DNA from: Oxalobacteraceae bacterium UBA6704 | GTDB lineage: Bacteria > Pseudomonadota > Gammaproteobacteria > Burkholderiales > Burkholderiaceae_D | Reading direction: 5' to 3' | Assembly (NCBI GenBank): GCA_002454505.1 | Contig: DKJA01000073.1 | Coordinates: 1 to 20,283 of the forward strand | DNA length: 20,283 nt | In this document: positions 1-6,744 of the stretch, one piece after another | How the letters are laid out: each line of letters opens with the position of its first letter | How positions within the stretch are numbered: the stretch's first letter is position 1 | Program-made: the position numbers and the translations under genes | The notes under the pieces: generated by a model | Told to the model about the DNA's origin: nothing | Databases searched by the model: none | The model's input: only the letters and a program-made list of their open reading frames with translations

Positions 1-23
1 CCATATCGGCTGGTCGATACGGT

Positions 24-50
24 TCAGACAACGCAACACCAGGAAAGTTC
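24..50 (-). promoter_or_regulatory. Candidate ECF (sigma-E/AlgU-like) promoter reading leftwards out of the window
   Basis: On the minus strand GAACTT (50-45) is followed after exactly 16 nt by TCTGA (28-24). This matches the established RpoE/AlgU pattern GAACTT-N16-TCTGA. Transcription would start near position 18 and leave the window, so the target gene is not visible. The terminator at 84-111 lies behind it and isolates it from the lipoprotein genes. The match is by eye only. Confidence 0.5.
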
Positions 51-83
51 AGGCCGTTTCAATAATTTCGGGTGTCAGAGCTC

Positions 84-111
84 AAAAAAAAGCCGGCTCA
101 GAGAGCCGGCT
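84..111 (-). terminator. Intrinsic terminator of the minus-strand lipoprotein pair
   Basis: AGCCGGCTC (91-99) and GAGCCGGCT (103-111) form a perfect 9-bp stem with a 3-nt loop. The adjoining A8 run (84-91) becomes a U tract when read from the minus strand, so the terminator is directional. It lies about 105 nt past the stop codon of the lipoprotein gene at 217-795. A second small hairpin at 152-170 (TATGCGGC / GCCGCATA) lies between the two and has no U tract. Confidence 0.85.
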
Positions 112-216
112 AAATCCAATTCTTAGAAAGAAGTGGAGGAGACGGGTTGATTATGCGGCGTTGCCGCATATTGATCTACTTTATTTTAAGAATGCCCATC
201 ATTCCACTTGTGAATA

Positions 217-795
217 TCACGTGTTCGGCACGCAGGCAATCACCACGTCGGCACGGTTCGCATCGCCCATCACGCCGGTGCCGTTCGTGATCGTGCACGT
301 CAGGCCGGTCGGCTGCTCGAGGACGGCCAGGCCATAGGCGACGCCCACTGGAATGCCGGGGAAGGTCAGGGTCGTCGCATTCGCGACCTGCGTTGGGGAT
401 GTCGTCGTGCCGTTGGTGACGACCAGGCCGGCAGCCGTCATGCCGGTGATCGTCGCGATCACCGAATACGTATTCTGCGAGCAGGAGAACGACACGTCGA
501 TCGTCTCGGTGCGGCCGGCCGTGCCCGACGAACCCAGCAGCGACGATACATCGCATGTCATGTGCTGCGGCTGCTCCTTGACGACGACGTCATACGCATC
601 GCCATAGCCGATCTGGTTCGGGAAGCTGTACGACGTGGCGCCGACCGGCACGCTCACGGTGTCGTCGCCATTGGCCAGGACCAGGCCCGGGTTGGTCAGG
701 TTGGCGATCGAGCCGCCCACCGTGAACGATGCCTTGCCGCCGCAGCCGGCCAGCGCCAGTGCCAGCACGGCCGTGCCGAGGTATTTTGCTTTCAT
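217..795 (-). CDS. Putative lipoprotein with two Cys-paired beta-type modules (paralogue of 852-1457)
   Basis: The 192-aa product starts with a basic, hydrophobic signal peptide ending in a LAGC lipobox (Cys18), so it is a predicted lipoprotein. The mature part is two tandem modules, about residues 25-105 and 111-188. Each shows GLV(L/V).NG, a central FP, then Y-V-V--QP---TC and a terminal Cys. The cysteine pairs C81/C105 and C167/C188 suggest one disulfide per module. Similar GLVL-NG...QP-G-TCTV-NG-GT modules are, as I recall, common in proteobacterial surface proteins of unknown role. A GGAG ribosome site precedes the ATG. The gene follows its paralogue by 56 nt on the same strand and ends at the terminator at 84-111, so the two are probably co-transcribed. 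Function is unknown. Confidence 0.85.
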   Translation of the reverse strand: MKAKYLGTAVLALALAGCGGKASFTVGGSIANLTNPGLVLANGDDTVSVPVGATSYSFPNQIGYGDAYDVVVKEQPQHMTCDVSSLLGSSGTAGRTETIDVSFSCSQNTYSVIATITGMTAAGLVVTNGTTTSPTQVANATTLTFPGIPVGVAYGLAVLEQPTGLTCTITNGTGVMGDANRADVVIACVPNT

Positions 796-815
796 TGCAT
801 TCTCCAGAGATGACG

Positions 816-837
816 GCGCGCCCGCTGCGGGGCGCGC
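816..837. other. Strong intercistronic stem-loop between the two lipoprotein genes
   Basis: GCGCGCCC (816-823) pairs perfectly with GGGCGCGC (830-837) across a 6-nt loop, in the 56-nt gap between the paralogous lipoprotein genes. No U tract follows in the direction of transcription, so it is not a standard terminator. It could protect the upstream message end or set the ratio of the two proteins. That role is inferred. Confidence 0.45.
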
Positions 838-851
838 GATGACGCCGTTAG

Positions 852-1457
852 TCAGGTTTTCGGGACGCAGGAAACCTGCAGGTTGGTCACTTCGCCGGAC
901 GGCATCGTGCCGGTGCCGTTGGCCACGGTGCAGGTCAGGCCTTCGGGCTGGGTCAGCACCGTCACACCGTAATTCAGGCCGTCATACACCTGGGCCGGGA
1001 AGGTAAAGGTAGTGGCGCCCGGCAGCACGGTCACCAGGCTGGAGCCGTTGGCCAGCACCAGCACGTCCTGCGTCAGGCCGCTGACGGTGCCGCCCAGGTT
1101 GTAGCTGGCGGTCGTGCAGTTGACGACGATGCGGCCGAGCGACACATTGTAGTAGTTGGCGCTGCCGATGCTGGTGGTTTCGTCCGGCACGCAAGTGGTG
1201 GCGAGCGGATTGGTTTGCACCTTGACGTCGAAATGGTCATCCTGCGCGACCAGGTTCGGGAACGTTGCCGAGACACTCGAGCCGCCGCTTGGGGAAACGG
1301 TGACGGTCTGGTTGCCGTTCACCAGCACCAGGCCGGTCTTCAGCAGGCCGTTGACGGTCACCACCAGCAGCAGGCTGCCGTTGTCGCTGCCGCCGCAACT
1401 GGCCAGCAGCGCGGCGCACATCACGCCGGCGCCTGCGCGCGCAAAGATACTTTTCAT
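852..1457 (-). CDS. Putative lipoprotein with two Cys-paired beta-type modules (first gene of pair)
   Basis: The 201-aa product has a signal peptide ending in LASC (Cys21), predicting a lipoprotein. Two tandem modules follow, about residues 30-114 and 118-197, with cysteine pairs C89/C114 and C176/C197. They share the GLVLVNG / VLVLANG, TFP and QPEGLTCTVANGTGTM signature with the neighbouring gene, so the locus holds four copies of one module by internal and gene duplication. A GGAGAGA ribosome site lies just upstream of the ATG at 1457. The 235-nt gap to the divergent HAD gene (1458-1692) should contain its promoter. A minus-strand TAAAAT lies there (1528-1523) without a convincing -35, as does a 12-bp palindrome at 1583-1594. 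No recognised function. Confidence 0.85.
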   Translation of the reverse strand: MKSIFARAGAGVMCAALLASCGGSDNGSLLLVVTVNGLLKTGLVLVNGNQTVTVSPSGGSSVSATFPNLVAQDDHFDVKVQTNPLATTCVPDETTSIGSANYYNVSLGRIVVNCTTASYNLGGTVSGLTQDVLVLANGSSLVTVLPGATTFTFPAQVYDGLNYGVTVLTQPEGLTCTVANGTGTMPSGEVTNLQVSCVPKT

Positions 1458-1692
1458 ACTTTCAATCTCTCCAAATCGATTAAATCCGGTGCTGTGCAGC
1501 GGCTGAGCCGGGAACGGCGCTTATTTTAGTGCATTTGCAAAGGGTGGCTCCATAAATGCTTGTAACGGCATGTGACCACCCGGCCCGCGCGGGCAATCGG
1601 ATAATTTAGCATGCATCCGCCATCGATCGCCGCGGCACGGTGAAAATGCGGGCCGACTGGATGGCAGCGGAGCGCCATGCGACAATCGTGCA

Positions 1693-2391
1693 ATGAAACC
1701 TCAAGCCATCCTGTTCGACCTCGACGACACCCTGTGGCCCATCGCCCCCGTGCTGGCGGCAGCCGAAGTGACGCTGCATGCGTGGCTGGGCGAGCATGCG
1801 CCGAAAGTGGCGCAGGCCTTCACCATCGAGGAAATGCGCGCGCGCCGCATGGCGCTGCTGCAGGCCGATGCCCGCTATCACCTGGACCTGGCCGCGCTGC
1901 GCCGCGACGGCCTGCTGGCGGCGTTCGAACATGCCGGCGAGGATGCCGCACGCGTCGAGGACGCCATGCGGCATTTCCTGGCGGCCCGCAATGCCGTGCA
2001 GCCCTACGACGACGTGCTGCCCGGCCTGCTGCGGCTGGCGGAGCAGGTCACGCTGGGCACCGTCACGAACGGCAATGCGGACCTGGAAGTCATCGGCATG
2101 GCCCACCATTTCAAGGTATCGCTGGCGGCCCACCGCTTCGGCACCGCCAAGCCCGACCCGGCCATCTTCCATGCCGCCTGCGATGCGCTGGGCCTGCGGC
2201 CGGGGGAAGTGATCTATGTGGGCGACGACCTGCGCCTCGACGTGGAAGGCGCCCAGAAGGCCGGCCTGCGGGCCGTGTGGATGAACCGCACGGGCAGCAC
2301 GGCGCACCTGGAAGCGGGCATCGTGCCCGATGCGATCTGTGCCACGCTCGATGAATTGATTGCGTGGCTGGAACAACAGTTAGCCGATTGA
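1693..2391 (+). CDS. HAD-superfamily hydrolase (probable small-molecule phosphatase)
   Basis: The 232-aa protein carries the full haloacid dehalogenase-type catalytic set. FDLDDTLW holds the nucleophile Asp9 and acid/base Asp11, TNGN sits at 125-128, Lys153 lies in TAKPDP, and YVGDDLRLDVEGA (175-187) holds the Mg-binding acidic residues. The roughly 100-residue helical insert after motif I is a C1-type cap as in YjjG and other phosphoglycolate-phosphatase-like enzymes. A soluble phosphatase acting on a small phosphorylated metabolite is likely; the substrate cannot be read from the sequence. No good Shine-Dalgarno is seen before the ATG, but motif I begins at residue 8 and leaves no room for a later start. 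It is 55 nt upstream of hrcA on the same strand. Confidence 0.9.
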   Translation: MKPQAILFDLDDTLWPIAPVLAAAEVTLHAWLGEHAPKVAQAFTIEEMRARRMALLQADARYHLDLAALRRDGLLAAFEHAGEDAARVEDAMRHFLAARNAVQPYDDVLPGLLRLAEQVTLGTVTNGNADLEVIGMAHHFKVSLAAHRFGTAKPDPAIFHAACDALGLRPGEVIYVGDDLRLDVEGAQKAGLRAVWMNRTGSTAHLEAGIVPDAICATLDELIAWLEQQLAD

Positions 2392-2446
2392 GCCCCGGCC
2401 GCCCCGCTACCCGTGCATAATATCGTGTACCTCTGCGAATCACATC

Positions 2447-3463
2447 ATGCAACTCGATAACCGTGCCCAAACCCTGCTCAAAGCCCTGGTAGAGCGTTAT
2501 ATCGCCGATGGCCAGCCGGTCGGCTCGCGTGCGCTGTCGAAAATTTCCGGGCTCGACCTGTCGCCGGCCACGATCCGCAACATCATGGCCGACCTGGAAG
2601 AGCTGGGCTACGTGGCCAGCCCGCATACTTCGGCCGGCCGCGTGCCGACGCCGCGCGGCTACCGGATCTTCGTCGATACGCTGCTGACCGTGCAGCAGAT
2701 CGACGAGAGCGCCGTCGAAGCGCGCCTGCGGGCGCAGGCACAGCAGCCGCAGAAGCTGATCGCCAACGCGGCGCAGATGCTGTCGTCGCTGTCGCAGTTC
2801 GCCGGCGTGGTGGTCAGCCCGCGCCGCGAATCCGTGTTCCGTCAGCTGGAATTCCTGCGGCTGGGCGAGAAGCGCATCCTGCTCGTCATCGTCGCGCCTG
2901 GCGGCGACGTGCAGAACCGCCTGCTGCTGACGGACGTCGACTACACGCCGGCGCAGCTGCAGCAGTCCGCCAACTTCATCAACCAGCACTACAGCGGCCT
3001 CGCCTTCGACGAAGTGCGCACGCGGCTGCAGGGCGAGCTCGTCCAGCTGCGCGACGACATGGGGCGCCTGATGCAGGCCGCCGTCGAGGCGGGCAGCGCG
3101 GCGATGGCCGAGAGCGGCGAGGACATGGTCATTTCCGGCGAGCGCAACCTGCTGTCGGTGAGCGACCTGTCGTCGAACATGAGTTCGCTGCGGCAGATGT
3201 TCGACATGTTCGAGCAGAAAACCGGCCTGATGCAATTGCTGGACGTGTCGGCGAAAGCGTCCGGCGTGCAGATCTTCATCGGCGGCGAATCGAACCTGAT
3301 CCCGATGGACGAGATGAGCGTGGTCACCGCCCCTTACGAGGTGAACGGCCGGATCGTCGGCACGCTGGGCGTGATCGGCCCGACCAGGATGGCGTACGAG
3401 CGGGTGATTCCGATTGTGGATATTACTTCGCGGCTGCTGTCGAATGCCCTGAGCCAAGGGTAG
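2447..3463 (+). CDS. hrcA: Heat-inducible transcription repressor HrcA
   Basis: The 338-aa product has the usual HrcA length and architecture. An N-terminal winged helix (about 1-75, with DLSPATIRNIMADLEELGYV and SPHTSAGRVPTPRGYR) is followed by a GAF-like region and the conserved C-terminal VVTAPYEVNGRIVGTLGVIGPTR-type block near 285-310. In this family the protein represses groESL and dnaK operons by binding the CIRCE inverted repeat and is assisted by GroEL. No CIRCE element was found in front of hrcA, so autoregulation is not indicated. A CATAAT (2415-2420) lies upstream, with no clear -35. The gene ends 4 nt before a palindromic element and then a bidirectional terminator. Confidence 0.97.
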   Translation: MQLDNRAQTLLKALVERYIADGQPVGSRALSKISGLDLSPATIRNIMADLEELGYVASPHTSAGRVPTPRGYRIFVDTLLTVQQIDESAVEARLRAQAQQPQKLIANAAQMLSSLSQFAGVVVSPRRESVFRQLEFLRLGEKRILLVIVAPGGDVQNRLLLTDVDYTPAQLQQSANFINQHYSGLAFDEVRTRLQGELVQLRDDMGRLMQAAVEAGSAAMAESGEDMVISGERNLLSVSDLSSNMSSLRQMFDMFEQKTGLMQLLDVSAKASGVQIFIGGESNLIPMDEMSVVTAPYEVNGRIVGTLGVIGPTRMAYERVIPIVDITSRLLSNALSQG

Positions 3464-3467
3464 CGGT

Positions 3468-3591
3468 GGGGACTGTCCCCGCAGGGGCGGTACGGCGATC
3501 CGGCTGTCCCCGGGGTTGCGGTTGCCGTTGGTTGAATGGTCGCCAAAATCAAAATCAACCCCGGGGACAGGCCCCGTTGGGGACAGTCCCC
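3468..3591. repeat. Palindromic element copy 1 (downstream of hrcA)
   Basis: The element begins with GGGGACTGTCCCC (3468-3480) and ends with GGGGACAGTCCCC (3579-3591). The inner units are CTGTCCCCGGGGTTG (3504-3518) and CAACCCCGGGGACAGGCCCC (3556-3575). The outer and inner blocks form a long inverted repeat around a loop of about 37 nt. The left arm carries roughly 15 extra bases (near 3489-3503) that have no counterpart in the right arm. It starts 4 nt after the hrcA stop and precedes the hrcA/fur terminator. Confidence 0.92.
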
Positions 3592-3605
3592 AAATCCACG
3601 TAAAT

Positions 3606-3631
3606 AAAAACGGCCCGCGAGGGCCGTTTTT
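3606..3631. terminator. Bidirectional intrinsic terminator between convergent hrcA and fur
   Basis: AAAAACGGCCC (3606-3616) and GGGCCGTTTTT (3621-3631) form an 11-bp stem with a GCGA loop. There is a U run on the 3' side for either direction of transcription. It lies between the ends of hrcA (plus) and fur (minus), 20 nt from the fur stop, and serves both genes. Confidence 0.93.
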
Positions 3632-3650
3632 GCGTGAAGCGAGCAGAAAA

Positions 3651-4079
3651 TCAGTGCCGGTGCGGGCAGTTGTTCTTCGTGCAGGTGCCGTAGATGGCCA
3701 GGGCGTGCTCGGCGATCTTGAAGCCGCGCTCGGTGGCGATGCGGTGCTGGCGCTGCTCGATTTCCTCGTCGATGAACTCTTCCACGCGGCCGCAGTCGAG
3801 GCACACCAGGTGGTCGTGGTGGGAACCTTCGTTCAGTTCGAAAATCGCCTTGCCGCTTTCGAAGTGATTGCGGTTCAGCAGGCCGGCCTGCTCGAATTGC
3901 GTCAGCACGCGGTAGACGGTGGCGAGGCCCACGTCCATATTGTCCGCCAGCAGGATCTTGTAGACGTCTTCGGCAGTCAGGTGGCGCACGGAACTGTTCT
4001 GGAAGATGTCGAGAATCTTCAGTCGCGGCAGGGTGGCCTTCAGGCCGCTGGCCTTCAGATCGGTGGGGCTGTTACTCAT
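3651..4079 (-). CDS. fur: Ferric uptake regulator Fur
   Basis: The 142-aa protein is a full-length Fur. An N-terminal winged helix contains the recognition segment GLATVYR (51-57). The dimerisation/metal domain contains HHDHLVCLDCG (87-97), CxxC cysteines 93 and 96, a second cysteine pair 133/138 and a His-rich tail. In the family, iron-loaded dimers repress iron-uptake genes by binding an AT-rich operator. It diverges from bamE, an arrangement known in other proteobacteria (the omlA-fur pair). A sigma70-like promoter is visible (4111-4140). I found no clear 19-bp Fur box in the intergenic region, so autoregulation is not supported here. Confidence 0.97.
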   Translation of the reverse strand: MSNSPTDLKASGLKATLPRLKILDIFQNSSVRHLTAEDVYKILLADNMDVGLATVYRVLTQFEQAGLLNRNHFESGKAIFELNEGSHHDHLVCLDCGRVEEFIDEEIEQRQHRIATERGFKIAEHALAIYGTCTKNNCPHRH

Positions 4080-4110
4080 GTCTGGTAGTCGGTTTAGGCT
4101 GGAGTGCTTT

Positions 4111-4140
4111 ATGATATAGCGTTTTGGCAGTTCTGCTCAA
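4111..4140 (-). promoter_or_regulatory. Candidate sigma70 promoter of fur
   Basis: On the minus strand TTGAGC (4140-4135) and TATCAT (4116-4111) are separated by 18 nt. Transcription would start near 4104 and give a leader of about 25 nt before the fur ATG. The same 79-nt gap must also hold the divergent bamE promoter. A plus-strand TATGAT (4110-4115) overlaps this -10, but it has no recognisable -35. Confidence 0.5.
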
Positions 4141-4158
4141 TCTGAATTGAGGTCATCT

Positions 4159-4809
4159 ATGCGCTTCACCCCGGTTTTACCGCAGTCTTTGTTGCACAGT
4201 TTGAAACATCGGCTTCCCGTCGCGGCGGGCGTTGCCTGCGTGGCACTCGCGCTCGGCGGCTGTGCCAGCAAGACCGTACTGGGGCCTCAGGAAGGCGGCC
4301 GGGCCGCCCGCGAGGCCGCCGTGCAGGTGGAAGCGGAACATGGCACGCAGACCACGCAGATCACCCAGATGCAGAAATTCATGTGGTTCCTGTCGCCTTA
4401 CCGGCCCGATATCCAGCAGGGCAACCTGGTGTCGAAGGAAATGCTGGCGCAGCTCAAGGTTGGCATGACGAAAGACCAGGTGCGCTTCATCATGGGCACG
4501 CCGCTGCTGAACGACATGTTCCACGACGACCGCTGGGATTACCCGTTCCGCCTCGCGCGCGGCAACGGCGAGCTGACCACCAGCACCGTCGTCGTGTACT
4601 TCAAGGATGGCCAGGTGGAGCGCTTCGAAGGCGGCGACCTGCCGACGGAACAGGAATACATCGCGCGCATCGCCGGCCCGGTGAAGAAATTCCAGAAGGA
4701 CGAAAAACGCAATGCGGAAAACGCCCCGGCCGCTGCGCGCGCACCGCTGCCGGGCGGCCAGGATTCGGGCAACCGCAATCCGGTCGGCGTCAACGCCGGC
4801 ACGAAGTAA
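4159..4809 (+). CDS. bamE: Outer-membrane assembly lipoprotein BamE (OmlA/SmpA family)
   Basis: Starting at ATG 4159 gives 216 aa. An in-frame TTG at 4147 lies inside the Shine-Dalgarno (GAGG 4149-4152, 6 nt before the ATG) and is not used as the start. The signal peptide ends in LGGC (Cys35), so the protein is anchored in the inner leaflet of the outer membrane. The BamE fold is visible in YRPDIQQGN (81-89), VGMTKDQVRFIMGTP (101-115) and DRWDYPFR (124-131). In the family it stabilises the BamA-BamD complex that inserts beta-barrel proteins. It is about twice the length of the E. coli protein because of a roughly 45-residue linker after the lipid Cys and a polar, Ala/Pro-rich tail (181-216). 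It heads a tight run with dapB 9 nt downstream. Confidence 0.94.
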   Translation: MRFTPVLPQSLLHSLKHRLPVAAGVACVALALGGCASKTVLGPQEGGRAAREAAVQVEAEHGTQTTQITQMQKFMWFLSPYRPDIQQGNLVSKEMLAQLKVGMTKDQVRFIMGTPLLNDMFHDDRWDYPFRLARGNGELTTSTVVVYFKDGQVERFEGGDLPTEQEYIARIAGPVKKFQKDEKRNAENAPAAARAPLPGGQDSGNRNPVGVNAGTK

Positions 4810-4818
4810 GGGGGCCGC

Positions 4819-5628
4819 ATGAGCACCTTGAACATCGCCATCGCCGGCGCCGGCGGCCGCATGGGCCGCATGCTGGTGGAAGCCGTGCTGAATGCCGACG
4901 ACCTGAAACTGTCCGGCGCGCTGGGCATCGCAGGCAGCGACGGCCTGGGCCAGGATGCCGCGGCATTCCTCGGCAAGGCCTCCGGTGCGCTTGTCACGGC
5001 CGACCTGGCCGAAGGGCTGAAAGGCGCCGACGTGCTGATCGACTTCACCCGTCCGGAAGGCACGCTGGAGCACCTGCAATACTGCGCCGAGCACGGCATC
5101 AAGGTGGTGATCGGCACCACCGGCTTCGATGACGCGGGCAAGGCCGCGATCAAGGCCGCCGCCGAACGGACGTCGGTGGTGTTCGCGCCGAACATGAGCG
5201 TCGGCGTCAACGTCACGCTGAAACTGCTGGAACTGGCCGCGAAAAGCCTGTCCACCGGCTACGACATCGAGATCGTCGAAGCGCACCACCGCCACAAGGT
5301 CGATGCGCCGTCCGGCACCGCGCTGAAGATGGGCGAAGTGATCGCCGACGCGCTGGGCCGCGACCTGAAGGAATGCGCCGTCTACGGCCGCGAAGGCGTG
5401 ACGGGCGAACGCGATCCGTCGACGATCGGCTTCGCGACGATCCGCGGCGGCGACATCATCGGCGACCACACCGTGCTGTTTGCCGGCACCGGCGAGCGTA
5501 TCGAGATCAGCCACAAGTCCAGCAGCCGCGCCGGTTACGCGCAAGGCTCGCTGCGCGCGGCGCGCTTCCTGGCCGACCAGCGCACCGGGCTGTTCGACAT
5601 GTACGACGTGCTGGCCCTGAACGGCTGA
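4819..5628 (+). CDS. dapB: 4-hydroxy-tetrahydrodipicolinate reductase DapB
   Basis: The 269-aa enzyme reduces 4-hydroxy-tetrahydrodipicolinate with NAD(P)H in the diaminopimelate/lysine pathway, feeding both protein and peptidoglycan synthesis. It has the N-terminal nucleotide-binding loop GAGGRMGR (10-17), GTTG (99-102) and APNMSVGVN (123-131). The family signature EAHHRHKVDAPSGT (154-167) holds catalytic His156 and Lys160. Length matches the family. A G-rich ribosome site (GGGGG) is 5 nt before the ATG. It sits between bamE and exbB with gaps of 9 and 11 nt, consistent with one transcript. Confidence 0.97.
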   Translation: MSTLNIAIAGAGGRMGRMLVEAVLNADDLKLSGALGIAGSDGLGQDAAAFLGKASGALVTADLAEGLKGADVLIDFTRPEGTLEHLQYCAEHGIKVVIGTTGFDDAGKAAIKAAAERTSVVFAPNMSVGVNVTLKLLELAAKSLSTGYDIEIVEAHHRHKVDAPSGTALKMGEVIADALGRDLKECAVYGREGVTGERDPSTIGFATIRGGDIIGDHTVLFAGTGERIEISHKSSSRAGYAQGSLRAARFLADQRTGLFDMYDVLALNG

Positions 5629-5639
5629 CGCGGGCGCGG

Positions 5640-6311
5640 ATGGAGCACTTCACTTTCACCGGCTACTGGGAACGGGGCGACGCGATCAGCCATGCGGTGG
5701 CCTGGCTGCTGCTGGCGATGTCGCTGTCGAGCTGGTTCTTCATCCTGGCCAAGGGCTGGATGGCGTGGCGCGTGCGCCGCAGCGCCGCCGTCGTGCAGCG
5801 CTTCTGGGATGCGCCCACGCTGGAAGATGGCGTCGCCGTGGTGGCCGCCAACGACCCGGAAGGCATCTATCTGCTCCTCGCCGAGCAGGGCATCACGCCG
5901 GCGGCAATGCAGTCGTCGCTGGCCGCGGGTGCCACTTCGCTGGGCGCATCGGTGGGCCGCTCCGAGCAGGTGACGCGGCTGCTGCGCGATGCGATCCACC
6001 GCTCCACCATCCGTCTCGAGCGGGGGCTGACATGGCTCGCATCGATCGCATCCACCGCGCCGTTCGTCGGGCTGCTGGGCACCGTGTGGGGCATCTACCA
6101 TGCGCTGGCGGCCGTGTCGTCGGCGGGCGCCGTGGAGATGGACAAGGTGGCCGGCCCCGTCGGCGAAGCGCTGATCATGACGGGCGTCGGCCTGATGGTG
6201 GCGATTCCCGCGGTGCTGGCGTATAACGGCTTCAACCGCGTGAACCGCCTGACGCTCAGCGAGCTCGATGCGTTCGCGCACGACCTGCACGCCTACCTGA
6301 CGAAAGCGTAA
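5640..6311 (+). CDS. exbB: ExbB/TolQ/MotA-family proton channel protein
   Basis: The open frame extends upstream into dapB, but the first sensible start is ATG 5640, 11 nt after the dapB stop. It gives 223 aa, the normal ExbB length. Three membrane segments are visible (about 18-38, 131-156 and 174-196), separated by the large cytoplasmic region typical of ExbB. The second segment has the conserved APFVGLLGTVWGI stretch. With the adjacent ExbD it should form the inner-membrane motor that powers TonB- or Tol-dependent transport. No tonB gene follows, so the energised partner is unknown and a TolQ-like assignment cannot be excluded. The Shine-Dalgarno is weak, which suggests translational coupling to dapB. 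Confidence 0.9.
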   Translation: MEHFTFTGYWERGDAISHAVAWLLLAMSLSSWFFILAKGWMAWRVRRSAAVVQRFWDAPTLEDGVAVVAANDPEGIYLLLAEQGITPAAMQSSLAAGATSLGASVGRSEQVTRLLRDAIHRSTIRLERGLTWLASIASTAPFVGLLGTVWGIYHALAAVSSAGAVEMDKVAGPVGEALIMTGVGLMVAIPAVLAYNGFNRVNRLTLSELDAFAHDLHAYLTKA

Positions 6312-6321
6312 GGGAGCGGCG

Positions 6322-6744
6322 ATGGCCTTCGGCGCATTCAACCACCACCGCCAGAAAGAGGCGATGGCCGACATCAACGTGACGCCGATGGTGGACGTGA
6401 TGCTGGTGCTGCTGGTGATCTTCATCCTGTCCGCCCCGATGTTCACGCATGCGGTAAAGCTCGACCTGCCGAAGGCGCAGGCCGCGGCGGCACCGCAGGC
6501 GCCCGACGCCGTGCGCATCGCGATCGACGCGGAAGGCACCGTCTACTGGAACGAAACCGCGCTGAAGGCGGACGAGCTGGCGCAGCACCTGGCCAGCGCC
6601 GCGCAGCGCGAACCGCAACCCGAACTGCAATTGCGCGCCGACCGCGCCACCCGCTACGAGGCGGTGGCGCAGCTGATGGCGGCGGCGCAGGAACAAGGGC
6701 TGACGAAGCTGGTCTTCGTCACCGAACCGAAGGAAAAAAAATAA
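6322..6744 (+). CDS. exbD: ExbD/TolR-family biopolymer transport protein
   Basis: The 140-aa protein has the classic ExbD layout: a short cytoplasmic N-terminus, one membrane segment (about 23-42) with the proton-relay Asp25 in INVTPMVDVMLVLL, and a periplasmic domain. GGGAG lies 6-7 nt before the ATG and exbB ends 10 nt upstream. Together with ExbB it forms the motor complex. Its TAA stop is directly followed, in the same frame, by the ATG of the next gene, with an A8 run just before the stop (6734-6741). Confidence 0.93.
   Translation: MAFGAFNHHRQKEAMADINVTPMVDVMLVLLVIFILSAPMFTHAVKLDLPKAQAAAAPQAPDAVRIAIDAEGTVYWNETALKADELAQHLASAAQREPQPELQLRADRATRYEAVAQLMAAAQEQGLTKLVFVTEPKEKK

Noticed and set aside
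152..170. Hairpin TATGCGGC / GCCGCATA as a second terminator of the lipoprotein genes
   Set aside because: There is no U tract on the minus-strand 3' side, and a much better terminator lies at 84-111.
1583..1594. GCCCGCGCGGGC palindrome as an operator between the lipoprotein and HAD genes
   Set aside because: Short GC palindromes are expected by chance in this composition, and no promoter can be placed next to it with confidence.
4098..4116. GAGTGCTTTAT between fur and bamE as half of a CIRCE (HrcA) operator
   Set aside because: The matching TTAGCACTC half with a 9-nt spacer is absent. No full CIRCE site was found anywhere, including upstream of hrcA.
4080..4158. Fur box for autoregulation in the fur-bamE gap
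   Set aside because: No stretch resembles the 19-bp GATAATGATAATCATTATC consensus closely enough.
4147..4158. TTG start for bamE giving four extra residues
   Set aside because: The TTG overlaps the GAGG ribosome site that is correctly placed for ATG 4159.
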